Shown piece after piece: positions 5,809 to 12,427 of a DNA stretch of 12,427 nt. Under the pieces are notes generated by a model. The model saw nothing but the letters and a program-made list of their open reading frames with translations. It had not been told where the DNA came from and searched no databases. Both the position numbers and the translations under genes were made by a program. Source of the DNA: Coriobacteriales bacterium (GTDB lineage: Bacteria > Actinomycetota > Coriobacteriia > Coriobacteriales > UBA8131); the NCBI GenBank assembly GCA_031268525.1, contig JAIRXA010000065.1, forward strand, positions 1 to 12,427, given 5' to 3'. Positions within the stretch are counted from its first letter, which is position 1, and every line of letters begins with the position of its first letter.

Positions 5809-7063
5809 GCGCGAGCCGCAGGGCGCGAGCAGACGTGTGGCCCGCACTACCACAGCTCGTCGGCGCGCGAACAACCTGCGGCCAAAGACCTCTGACAAAC
5901 CTCCCTCTGCCCAACATCTGATAGTTGGCTCGCGAACTGATGTCGGCTGTGTGCGCGAGAATAACGAAGACAATCTGCTGGTCGCAGCTCCACTCTACGC
6001 CGTTGCCGATGGCATGGGAGGGCACGCTGCTGGTGAGGTCGCCTCCGAAATCGCCATTCAGGTACTCGCCAATGCACAGCTGACAGAGGCCAACCCCGAT
6101 GACTTACGCGAGGCGGTCATTGAGGCCAACCACATGGTGCTCGAAGGCCCCCATCGCGGCCTCGGCCGCCCAGGCATGGGCACGACCCTGACCGCGGTGC
6201 TCATCGAGGAAAACCGCCTGATTGTCGCACAGGTCGGTGATTCGCGTGCCTACCTGCTCCATGCCGGGCACCTGCGCCAGGTGACTCGCGATCATTCACT
6301 GATGGCTGAACTTATTGCGCGTGGCGAGATCACCCCCGATGAAGTACGCACCCATCCCCAACGTTCAGTCATAACCCGCGTTCTCGGCTCGGAGCCAGGC
6401 ACCCTGCCCGATCTCTACGAGCTCGACGTTGTAACCGGTGATCGTTTGCTCCTGTGCACCGACGGGCTGACGGGCATGATCGATGACAGAGAAGTCGCGC
6501 GACTGCTGAGCTCTACCAAAGAGCCTCAAAAAGCCGCCGACGCTCTCGTTGCGGCAGCCCGCCAGGCAGGTGGCTACGACAATATCACGGTCATCGTCCT
6601 TGACATCGACGCGACCGATCTCCGCAAGCAGAAGCAGAACCGTTCGCGTGCAAAGCGCGCTGTCATCGCCTTTCTGCTTGTCTTCGCGCTGGCTGTCGCC
6701 GGAGTAGCAACAGGCTTCGCCGTGCTGGCCTACAACAGTTTCTTTGTTGTTGACGAGGGAGGCATCGTCGTAAGCTATCGCGGATTTCCCGGCGAATTCG
6801 CGGGGTTTCAGATACGCTGGGAACTGGAGCTTCCCACAGGCACTCCGATGCTCCCTACCTCTTGGGTGAAAAACCCTTCGGTTCGCTCCCAGCTTGAAGC
6901 CGACGGCATCAGACTCGACTCCCCCGAACAGGTGGAGGCCTGGTTTGCCGAGCAGAGCTCTCAGTTTGCCGAGCAGAGCGCTCAGGGTGAGCAGGGCGCT
7001 CAGTTTGTCGAGCAGAGCTCTCAGTTTGTTGAGCAGGGCGCTCAGGGTGGGCAGACACGATGA
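5801..7063 (+). CDS. pstP: PP2C-family Ser/Thr protein phosphatase with one membrane span
   Basis: A 420-residue metal-dependent phosphatase that should reverse phosphorylation by the two kinases. A basic N-terminal extension (1-37) precedes the PP2C domain (about 40-270): RENNED (52-57), DGMGGHAAGE (70-79), GMGTT, VGDSRA with Asp147, CTDG with Asp221, and YDN with Asp260, so the metal ligands are intact. A membrane helix follows (about 287-310), then an outer segment including VVSYRGFPG, which resembles the VxxYRGxxG part of mycobacterial PstP. The end is unusual: a Gln/Ser-rich repeat tail (382-417) encoded by tandem DNA repeats. GTG 5801 overlaps fhaB by 8 nt; its ribosome-binding site is weak. 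The stop overlaps the next start as ATGA. In the family this is the only phosphatase partnering several kinases; here that is inferred from position. Confidence 0.95.
   Translation: MARREPQGASRRVARTTTARRRANNLRPKTSDKPPSAQHLIVGSRTDVGCVRENNEDNLLVAAPLYAVADGMGGHAAGEVASEIAIQVLANAQLTEANPDDLREAVIEANHMVLEGPHRGLGRPGMGTTLTAVLIEENRLIVAQVGDSRAYLLHAGHLRQVTRDHSLMAELIARGEITPDEVRTHPQRSVITRVLGSEPGTLPDLYELDVVTGDRLLLCTDGLTGMIDDREVARLLSSTKEPQKAADALVAAARQAGGYDNITVIVLDIDATDLRKQKQNRSRAKRAVIAFLLVFALAVAGVATGFAVLAYNSFFVVDEGGIVVSYRGFPGEFAGFQIRWELELPTGTPMLPTSWVKNPSVRSQLEADGIRLDSPEQVEAWFAEQSSQFAEQSAQGEQGAQFVEQSSQFVEQGAQGGQTR
6944..7051. repeat. Hierarchical 21-bp / 60-bp coding tandem repeat
   Basis: Four 21-bp units encoding F[AV]EQ[SG][SA]Q lie at 6944-6964, 6965-6985, 7004-7024 and 7025-7045. 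After each pair comes a GEQGAQ-like or GGQ unit (6986-7003, 7046-7054). The order pair-plus-short-unit occurs twice with a 60-bp period, so a 21-bp duplication was probably followed by a 60-bp one. The final unit supplies AGGGTGGG, the likely ribosome-binding site of the next gene. Confidence 0.9.
7044..7051 (+). promoter_or_regulatory. Ribosome-binding site of the RodA-PbpA fusion, inside the pstP repeat tail
   Basis: AGGGTGGG lies 8 nt before ATG 7060. It is part of the last repeat unit of pstP, so expansion or contraction of the array can leave it intact. Confidence 0.55.
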
Positions 7064-9819
7064 AACGGCGCACCACTGAACTCTTGTTGCTGCTCGCAGC
7101 GAGCCCCGTCATCATCCTGATCTTCGTACTCGCGCTGATCAACGCCAAAGAACCGGTCACCTTAACGACTCTGGCCGTCCCCCTCGGGCTCTTCGCCGCC
7201 TTCCTCGCCGCCCACCTCGCCGTGCGTCGTTTTGCACCGAACGCCGATGCCGCATTGCTCCCCATCGTCTTCATGTTGTCGGGCATCGGCATCGCCTTTG
7301 TCATGCGCCTGGCACCTTCGCTGGCGGGGCGGCAGGTACTCTGGTTGTTTTTGGGCGTCGCCGCGATGATAGTGACCGTTGCGCTCGTTCGCTCGGTCAA
7401 AACGCTTGGCAACTACAAATATACCCTGATGATCATCGGGATTATTTTGCTTATTTTACCAGCAATTATTGGAAGTGAAATCAATGGATCGCGCATCTGG
7501 TTGAGCTTCGCTGGTTTTTCCTTCCAGCCCGGTGAGCTCGCCAAGATCTGCATCGTCTTATTCCTGGCAGGCTATCTCGCGGATAACCGGGAGATGCTTT
7601 CTGCCGCCAAGCGCCGCGTTCTCGGCATCGACTTCCCCGACCTGCGTACCCTCGCTCCCTTGCTCATAATGTGGGCCCTGAGCATGTTGATCGTCGTCTT
7701 TGAGAAGGACCTTGGCAGCGCGCTGCTGTTCTTTGGCATCTTTCTTCTGATGATCTACGTAGCCACCGGGCGACGCTCCTATGTGATCAGCGGATTGGTG
7801 CTCGCCCTTATCGGAGGAACCGCGGCCTATTTCCTCTTCAGCCACGTACAGGATCGCGTCGCGATCTGGTTCGACCCCTGGTCGGACGCGCCAAACACGG
7901 GCTATCAGCTTATTCAGGCGCTCTTCTCCTTAGCTGATGGTAATCTCGTTGGCACGGGTATTGGACGCGGAATGCCCGATTACATCCCCGTGGTCGCCTC
8001 CGACTTCATCTTCGTGGCGATGGCCGAGGAGATGGGCTTGCTCGGCGCGGCCGCGATCTTGCTGCTCTTCGTGTTATTCGCGGTGCGGGGCCTGAGCATC
8101 GCCGCCCGTGCACGTTCTGACGTGGACGCCTTCACCGCAGTCGGTTTGACAGCCGCCATTTCGCTTCAGGCCTTCGTTATCGTCGGTGGCGTGACCCAGT
8201 TCATCCCCCTGACAGGCGTCACCCTGCCCTTCATGAGCCAGGGCGGTTCCTCCCTGCTCGCAAGCTTCGTCATCGTCGGGCTGCTGTTACGCGCTGGCGA
8301 CGACGGAACGGGGATCGAAACCGACATCCAGGCGACAACGGGCTTCGGCGTGGATGGCGGCGTCCTGGGGCGCGTGGCGCTCGGTCATCGCCTGACCCTG
8401 CTCATCACGGGCTTCTGCTGTCTGTTTGCGCTGCTTATCGGCAACCTGACCTGGCACATGATCATCGACGCTCCGCGGGTGCGCGATCTGGCGGACAACA
8501 ACCACACGCTGGAGCACAGCATGAACATCCAGCGTGGTGCAATCCTGACCGCCGACGACGTGATACTGGCACAAAGCGAACGCGATGCCGAAGGCAACTG
8601 GCGACGTACCTATCCCCAGGGCACACTGGCAGCGCATACCGTGGGCTACATGACCTCGTCCTTTGGGGCATCCGGTCTGGAGTCCACCTATGCCGAGACC
8701 CTGGCGGGACGTAGCGACTTCAGTTCCTGGAGAACTGCCTTTGAGGCGCTCGCGGGCAGTGACACGCCCGGTAACAGCATCTATACGACCCTCGATTCGC
8801 GCATCCAACAAAGCTCGGAAGCCGCGCTGTCGGGCTATCAGGGCGCTGCAGTTGTGTTGAACGCCCAAACAGGTGCCGTACTGGCGAGCGCAAGCGCACC
8901 GAGCTACGACATCAACACGATAACCGAACTCCTCTCCAATGCCGGTGACAAGGGCGGCGGACCAGGCAGCGGCACAAGTGAGCTGTTCAACCGCGCGACA
9001 CAGGCCCTGTACGCGCCCGGCTCAACCTTTAAAACCGTAACCCTGACGGCAGCCCTGTCCGGCGGCGGCATGACCCTCGACACGTCGGTCGACGCGCCGG
9101 GCAGCATCGAGATCGGTAGTGCCGCCATTACAAACTTCGACGGCTACTCCTACGGTACCGTCTCGCTGCTCAAGGCCTACGAGGTCTCCTCAAACACCGC
9201 ATTCGCACAGGTCGCGGATGACCTCGGAGCGACTGCGCTCGTGCAGACCGCCACGAACTTCGGCTTTAATCTGGCGATTGACACCGACTTTGCCCTTGTC
9301 CCCTCACTGATGCCCGAGCCAAACGAGATGACCACATGGGAGACCGCATGGGCGGGCGTCGGACAACCGGTCGGCGAGCATGACAGCGCCGCGGGACCCC
9401 AGGCGACCGTACTGGAGATGGCTCTCGTTTCCTGTGCCATTGCCAATGACGGCACGATCATGCGCCCCTACCTGATGGACCGCGTCGTCAGCCCCGAGGG
9501 CCTCATCGTCACCAGCACAACACCCGAACGCCTGGGAGAAGCCTGCACGCCTGAAGTGGCGCGCGAAATCGAACGAGCAATGGCTGGAGTCATCAGCGAG
9601 GGCACGGGTACGGCGGCGCAGATTCCCGGCTATGCTGTCTATGGCAAGACGGGCACGGCACAGACCGCCAACGCAGAGGACAACAGCTGGTTCATCGGCT
9701 ATATCGAGATCGACGGGCAGGCCTATGTGGTCGCCATCGTACTGGAACAGGCCCCCGGCGGCACGGCAACGCCTGCTGCACGAAGCATCTTTCAAACCCT
9801 CACGGAAGTATATGGATGA
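7060..9819 (+). CDS. rodA-pbpA: RodA/FtsW (SEDS) glycosyltransferase fused to class B penicillin-binding protein (PbpA)
   Basis: A 919-residue single chain combining the two peptidoglycan enzymes normally made separately. Residues 1-415 form a SEDS polymerase with about ten membrane spans, the conserved FQPGELAK (155-162), the catalytic-type Asp217 in EKDLGSA, and the C-terminal GVTLPFMSQGGSS region. This half should polymerise glycan strands from lipid II. A cytoplasmic linker (about 412-440) leads to one more span (about 447-464) and an external PBP2/PbpA-like half: a short pedestal (to about 585), then the transpeptidase with SxxK at Ser655-Lys658, SSN at 710-712 and KTG at 863-865. All catalytic motifs are intact, so both halves look active. 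The PBP half is about 480 residues, close to stand-alone PbpA. The ATG overlaps the pstP stop (ATGA). There is no sign of a frameshift or an internal stop at the joint. An AT-rich patch lies at 7441-7490. Confidence 0.95.
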   Translation: MKRRTTELLLLLAASPVIILIFVLALINAKEPVTLTTLAVPLGLFAAFLAAHLAVRRFAPNADAALLPIVFMLSGIGIAFVMRLAPSLAGRQVLWLFLGVAAMIVTVALVRSVKTLGNYKYTLMIIGIILLILPAIIGSEINGSRIWLSFAGFSFQPGELAKICIVLFLAGYLADNREMLSAAKRRVLGIDFPDLRTLAPLLIMWALSMLIVVFEKDLGSALLFFGIFLLMIYVATGRRSYVISGLVLALIGGTAAYFLFSHVQDRVAIWFDPWSDAPNTGYQLIQALFSLADGNLVGTGIGRGMPDYIPVVASDFIFVAMAEEMGLLGAAAILLLFVLFAVRGLSIAARARSDVDAFTAVGLTAAISLQAFVIVGGVTQFIPLTGVTLPFMSQGGSSLLASFVIVGLLLRAGDDGTGIETDIQATTGFGVDGGVLGRVALGHRLTLLITGFCCLFALLIGNLTWHMIIDAPRVRDLADNNHTLEHSMNIQRGAILTADDVILAQSERDAEGNWRRTYPQGTLAAHTVGYMTSSFGASGLESTYAETLAGRSDFSSWRTAFEALAGSDTPGNSIYTTLDSRIQQSSEAALSGYQGAAVVLNAQTGAVLASASAPSYDINTITELLSNAGDKGGGPGSGTSELFNRATQALYAPGSTFKTVTLTAALSGGGMTLDTSVDAPGSIEIGSAAITNFDGYSYGTVSLLKAYEVSSNTAFAQVADDLGATALVQTATNFGFNLAIDTDFALVPSLMPEPNEMTTWETAWAGVGQPVGEHDSAAGPQATVLEMALVSCAIANDGTIMRPYLMDRVVSPEGLIVTSTTPERLGEACTPEVAREIERAMAGVISEGTGTAAQIPGYAVYGKTGTAQTANAEDNSWFIGYIEIDGQAYVVAIVLEQAPGGTATPAARSIFQTLTEVYG

Positions 9820-9826
9820 TATACTT
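9806..9826. promoter_or_regulatory. AT-rich palindrome with a possible extended -10, before pknB
   Basis: AAGTATAT and ATATACTT form perfect 8-bp arms around a 5-bp spacer, across the TGA of the fusion gene (9817-9819). The right part reads TGATATACT, matching an extended -10 (TGnTATAAT-like); no good -35 is visible 16-18 bp upstream. It sits in the largest gap of the operon, so it could be an internal promoter for pknB, an operator, or both. It lacks the GC-stem and T-run of a terminator. Confidence 0.4.
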
Positions 9827-9859
9827 ATGGTAAACGGAGCTGAAACGAACTACTGACCC

Positions 9860-9865
9860 AGGGAG
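9860..9865 (+). promoter_or_regulatory. Ribosome-binding site of pknB
   Basis: AGGGAG lies 6 nt before GTG 9872 and supports that start, which also gives the expected short N-terminus before the kinase glycine loop. Confidence 0.75.
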
Positions 9866-9871
9866 ACGACC

Positions 9872-11803
9872 GTGCTGAACAGAGTATTCGCGCATCGTTA
9901 CAAACTTGATGAACGCATCGGCATCGGCGGCATGGCGGAGGTTTATAAGGCCACCGACGAAGTGCTCGGACGAACCGTCGCTGTCAAGGTGATGCTGCCC
10001 CAGTATGCGGGCGACCCAACGTTCGCCGCGCGTTTCAAGCAGGAAGCGCAGGCGGCCGCAAATCTCCAGAGCCCCTATATCGTCAATATCTACGACTGGG
10101 GCCATGACGATACCGACAACACCTATTTCATCGTCATGGAGTTCGTGCGAGGCACCGACCTGAAAACCGCCATCCAACAGCGTGGCGTCATCAACCAGCG
10201 CAAGGCCGCAGAAATCGCCTCCCAGGTCTGCTCGGCGCTCAGTGTGGCGCACAGCTACGACATCATCCACCGCGATATCAAACCGCATAACATCATGGTC
10301 CAGCCCGACGGCAACGCCAAGGTCATGGACTTCGGCATTGCCCGGGCCAATGGTTCATCGATGACTCAGACCGGCAGCGTACTCGGCACTGCCTACTATG
10401 TCTCACCCGAACAGGCACAGGGCAAGCCCCTGACGCCCGCCACGGACCTCTACTCGCTGGGCTGTGTGCTCTACGAGACAACCACGGGGCGCGTCCCCTT
10501 TGATGCGCCGGATGCGGTAAGCGTTGCCCTCAAGCAGGTCAACGAGCAGCCAGTACCGCCCAGTCGTATCAATCCCGAGATCGATTCGGAACTTGAGGCC
10601 ATCATCCTGCGAGCGATGGCGAAGGATCCCGCCCAGCGCTACACGACCGCCGATCAGATGCGTACGGCACTGAACAACTACCTGGCCGGGCGCCCGATAT
10701 CCGCTGGCGTTGCCGATCCGGCGGCCGCCACCCGCGTCATGGCTGGCGCAGCCATCGGGGGCGCAGCAGTCGGCGCCGTCCAGCCCGTCCGCACCGCCGT
10801 CATGCCCTCGGTAGGCTCTTCCGAACAGCCTCTGACCGTGCGCTCCACGGCCCGCGAGCGCGAAGAGGCCGAGCGCAAGGCACAGAATCGCAAGCGAGCC
10901 ATCATCTTTGCCGTTATCGCCGCCATCGTCGTGATCGCGGCTGGCGCTCTGATCACGTATTTTGTTCTGAACAGCACTGATGAGCGCATTCCGGTCCCCA
11001 ATGTGGTAGGTAAAACCGAGCAGGAGGCCCGCTACGAGCTGGCCGAGGCCAACCTTGAGGTTGGCAAGGTCACGCCACAGGCAGACGCGGAGGTGCCCGA
11101 AGGCCAGGTCATCAAGTCAAACCCCGCCGCAGGTGTTCTGGTTGAGGCAGGAAGCACTGTCGATCTCACCATCTCCACGGGACCGGAGAAACCTGGCGAG
11201 GTGCCGGCGCCTGACCTCACGGGGATGACCCCCGAACAGGCACGTACCAAACTTGAGAGTCTGAATCTGGTCTATGAGCATGGCGAAGATCAGTTCTCAG
11301 ACACGGTCGAGCAGGGCCTTGTCTGTGGCCAAAACATCGCACCCGACACCAAGGTTGCGGAAGGATCGGTCATCAGGGTGTCGCTGTCCAAGGGCAAGGA
11401 CACCACCGGAGTACCAAGCGTCACTGGCTACAGCTACACCGACGCGGTCGCCGCACTCGAAGCCGAGGGTTTCAAGTACGACTACACCTATGAGGCAAGC
11501 GACCGGCCAGCCGATGAGGTACTGCGTCAAAGTCCCGCAGGCGGTTCGACCCAGCCTCGGGGCACGACCATCTCTCTCGTGCTTTCCCAGGGTCCCGAGC
11601 AGATACCCGTTCCCGATCTCACGGGCAAAAGCCTGGCCGTAGCGAATACACAGCTCAAAAACCTCGGGCTGTTCATCGACGCCCAGTACATACACACCGA
11701 CCTGGTCAACGAGCTGGACGTTGTCATCTCGCAAGACCCTCTTACCGGAGTTCTCGTGGACAAGGGCTCGACCGTCACGGTCTACATCGGCTCGGCCACA
11801 TGA
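9872..11803 (+). CDS. pknB: PASTA-domain Ser/Thr protein kinase (PknB type)
   Basis: A 643-residue transmembrane receptor kinase. The kinase domain (about 8-272) has IGIGGMAEVY (16-25), Lys39, HRDIKPHN (133-140) with Asp135, DFG (153-155), SPEQ (178-181), and the activation-loop pair Thr165/Thr167 in MTQTGSVLGTA, equivalent to the PknB autophosphorylation sites. An Ala-rich juxtamembrane linker (about 275-342) contains Thr-Arg-Val-Met and RTAVMP, candidate phosphothreonine sites for the FHA proteins. One membrane helix (about 343-365) precedes four PASTA repeats (about 371-437, 443-508, 511-574, 577-640) that should bind muropeptides, lipid II or glycan outside the cell. All catalytic residues are present. 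The GTG start has a good ribosome-binding site. It lies 52 nt after the RodA-PbpA gene, the widest gap in the operon, and 19 nt before thrC. Confidence 0.96.
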   Translation: MLNRVFAHRYKLDERIGIGGMAEVYKATDEVLGRTVAVKVMLPQYAGDPTFAARFKQEAQAAANLQSPYIVNIYDWGHDDTDNTYFIVMEFVRGTDLKTAIQQRGVINQRKAAEIASQVCSALSVAHSYDIIHRDIKPHNIMVQPDGNAKVMDFGIARANGSSMTQTGSVLGTAYYVSPEQAQGKPLTPATDLYSLGCVLYETTTGRVPFDAPDAVSVALKQVNEQPVPPSRINPEIDSELEAIILRAMAKDPAQRYTTADQMRTALNNYLAGRPISAGVADPAAATRVMAGAAIGGAAVGAVQPVRTAVMPSVGSSEQPLTVRSTAREREEAERKAQNRKRAIIFAVIAAIVVIAAGALITYFVLNSTDERIPVPNVVGKTEQEARYELAEANLEVGKVTPQADAEVPEGQVIKSNPAAGVLVEAGSTVDLTISTGPEKPGEVPAPDLTGMTPEQARTKLESLNLVYEHGEDQFSDTVEQGLVCGQNIAPDTKVAEGSVIRVSLSKGKDTTGVPSVTGYSYTDAVAALEAEGFKYDYTYEASDRPADEVLRQSPAGGSTQPRGTTISLVLSQGPEQIPVPDLTGKSLAVANTQLKNLGLFIDAQYIHTDLVNELDVVISQDPLTGVLVDKGSTVTVYIGSAT

Positions 11804-11810
11804 CGGTAGC

Positions 11811-11818
11811 AAAGGGGG
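11811..11818 (+). promoter_or_regulatory. Ribosome-binding site that decides the thrC start
   Basis: AAAGGGGG lies 4 nt before TTG 11823. No other in-frame start occurs between the pknB stop and this codon. Confidence 0.7.
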
Positions 11819-11822
11819 CGTT

Positions 11823-12427
11823 TTGAAGGACTACGTCAATACCTATGTCGACACGCGAGGGCTTGGTACCGAGCCCCTGCCCTTCACGAAAGCCATCGTC
11901 AAAGGCATCGCCGAGGGTGGCGGATTGCTGGTACCGAAGGTTTTACCTCAGCTTGCCCTCGATGAGATCATCGCACTTGGCACGAAGCCCTACGCCCATC
12001 AGGCGGCCTGGCTCTATCGACGCTTTGGCGTCGATATGCCAGCTGAACGCATCGAGACCCTGATGGAGCTCGCCTATGGCGCAAGCTTCGACGACGAGCG
12101 CATCACGCCCATCGTCGAGGTCGCACCCGGTACCCACGTGCTGGAACTGTGGCATGGTCCGACTTCGGCGTTCAAAGACATGGCCTTGCAGTGCCTGCCA
12201 CTGTTCTTCTCCGAAGCGCTTGCCGCAAACCCTGATGCGAGCGATTATCTGATCCTTGTGGCAACCTCTGGGGATACCGGCAAGGCCGCACTGGAAGGAT
12301 TCGCCGATCGCGCCCATACCAACATCGTCGTCTTCTACCCGCAGGGCGGGGTCTCTGACGTCCAGTTTCTCCAAATGGCGACCCAGCGCGGCAACAACGT
12401 CGGCGTCTTTGGCGTCAAGGGCAACTT
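11823..12427 (+). CDS. thrC: Threonine synthase, N-terminal part (cut by window edge)
   Basis: The open frame from TTG 11823 runs off the right edge after 201 codons. Threonine synthase converts O-phosphohomoserine and water to threonine and phosphate with pyridoxal phosphate, in the cytoplasm. The N-terminus NTYVDTRG, the ITPIVEV segment, LWHGPTSAFKDMALQ with the cofactor lysine Lys118, and ATSGDTGKAA (147-156), which holds the phosphate, are diagnostic of the family. Full-length members are usually 430-500 residues, so less than half is visible. The TTG start rests on a strong ribosome-binding site and on the N-terminal match. No terminator is visible in the 19 nt after pknB, so at least some co-transcription with the signalling operon is likely. 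Confidence 0.93.
   Translation, partial: MKDYVNTYVDTRGLGTEPLPFTKAIVKGIAEGGGLLVPKVLPQLALDEIIALGTKPYAHQAAWLYRRFGVDMPAERIETLMELAYGASFDDERITPIVEVAPGTHVLELWHGPTSAFKDMALQCLPLFFSEALAANPDASDYLILVATSGDTGKAALEGFADRAHTNIVVFYPQGGVSDVQFLQMATQRGNNVGVFGVKGN

Noticed and set aside
9304..9795. Minus-strand open frame opposite the PBP domain
   Set aside because: The plus strand encodes clear transpeptidase motifs here; the opposite frame shows no recognisable domain.
1..12427. Mobile elements, tRNA or rRNA genes, phage or plasmid features
   Set aside because: No transposase, integrase, terminal inverted repeats or cloverleaf sequence was recognised; the gene set is core housekeeping and signalling.

Overview
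The window is GC-rich, gene-dense bacterial DNA. It carries the conserved actinobacterial cell-wall signalling locus (Ser/Thr kinase, two FHA proteins, PP2C phosphatase, RodA, PbpA, PASTA kinase). The FhaA-type protein with a DUF3662 N-terminus, the PstP-like phosphatase with one membrane span, and PknB with four PASTA repeats point to Actinomycetota. The RodA-PbpA fusion, the multi-spanning hybrid histidine kinase and the threonine synthase next door suggest Coriobacteriia; that rank is an inference from memory, not from a search.

Layout. Positions 2-1927 (minus strand) encode a complete hybrid histidine kinase with six predicted membrane spans and a C-terminal receiver. A 423-bp gap (1928-2350) separates it from the divergent rightward genes; it holds several short direct repeats and one possible small ORF. 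From 2351 to the right edge every gene is on the plus strand and tightly packed: a membrane Ser/Thr kinase with an HLD catalytic motif (2351-4354), fhaA (4356-5390, GTG start chosen), fhaB (5395-5808), PP2C phosphatase pstP (5801-7063), a single-chain RodA-PbpA fusion (7060-9819), PASTA kinase pknB (9872-11803), and the first 201 codons of thrC (TTG start at 11823, cut by the window edge). Junctions are 1 nt, 4 nt, 8-nt overlap, 4-nt overlap, 52 nt and 19 nt, so this reads as one operon, with a possible internal promoter or operator before pknB.

How the genes work together. The PASTA kinase senses cell-wall fragments or lipid II outside the cell and phosphorylates cytoplasmic targets. The FHA proteins bind phosphothreonine and recruit partners, and PstP reverses the phosphorylation. 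The regulated machine is the peptidoglycan polymerase/transpeptidase pair, here covalently joined. The first kinase is a second input; its large membrane region has no PASTA domain. ThrC is metabolic and is probably a passenger downstream.

What stands out: the RodA-PbpA fusion; the HLD (non-RD) kinase at the head of the operon; in-frame tandem duplications in almost every non-conserved linker and in the intergenic gap; a slippery A7 run inside a hairpin between the two domains of FhaA; and an AT-rich palindrome straddling the stop codon of the fusion gene.
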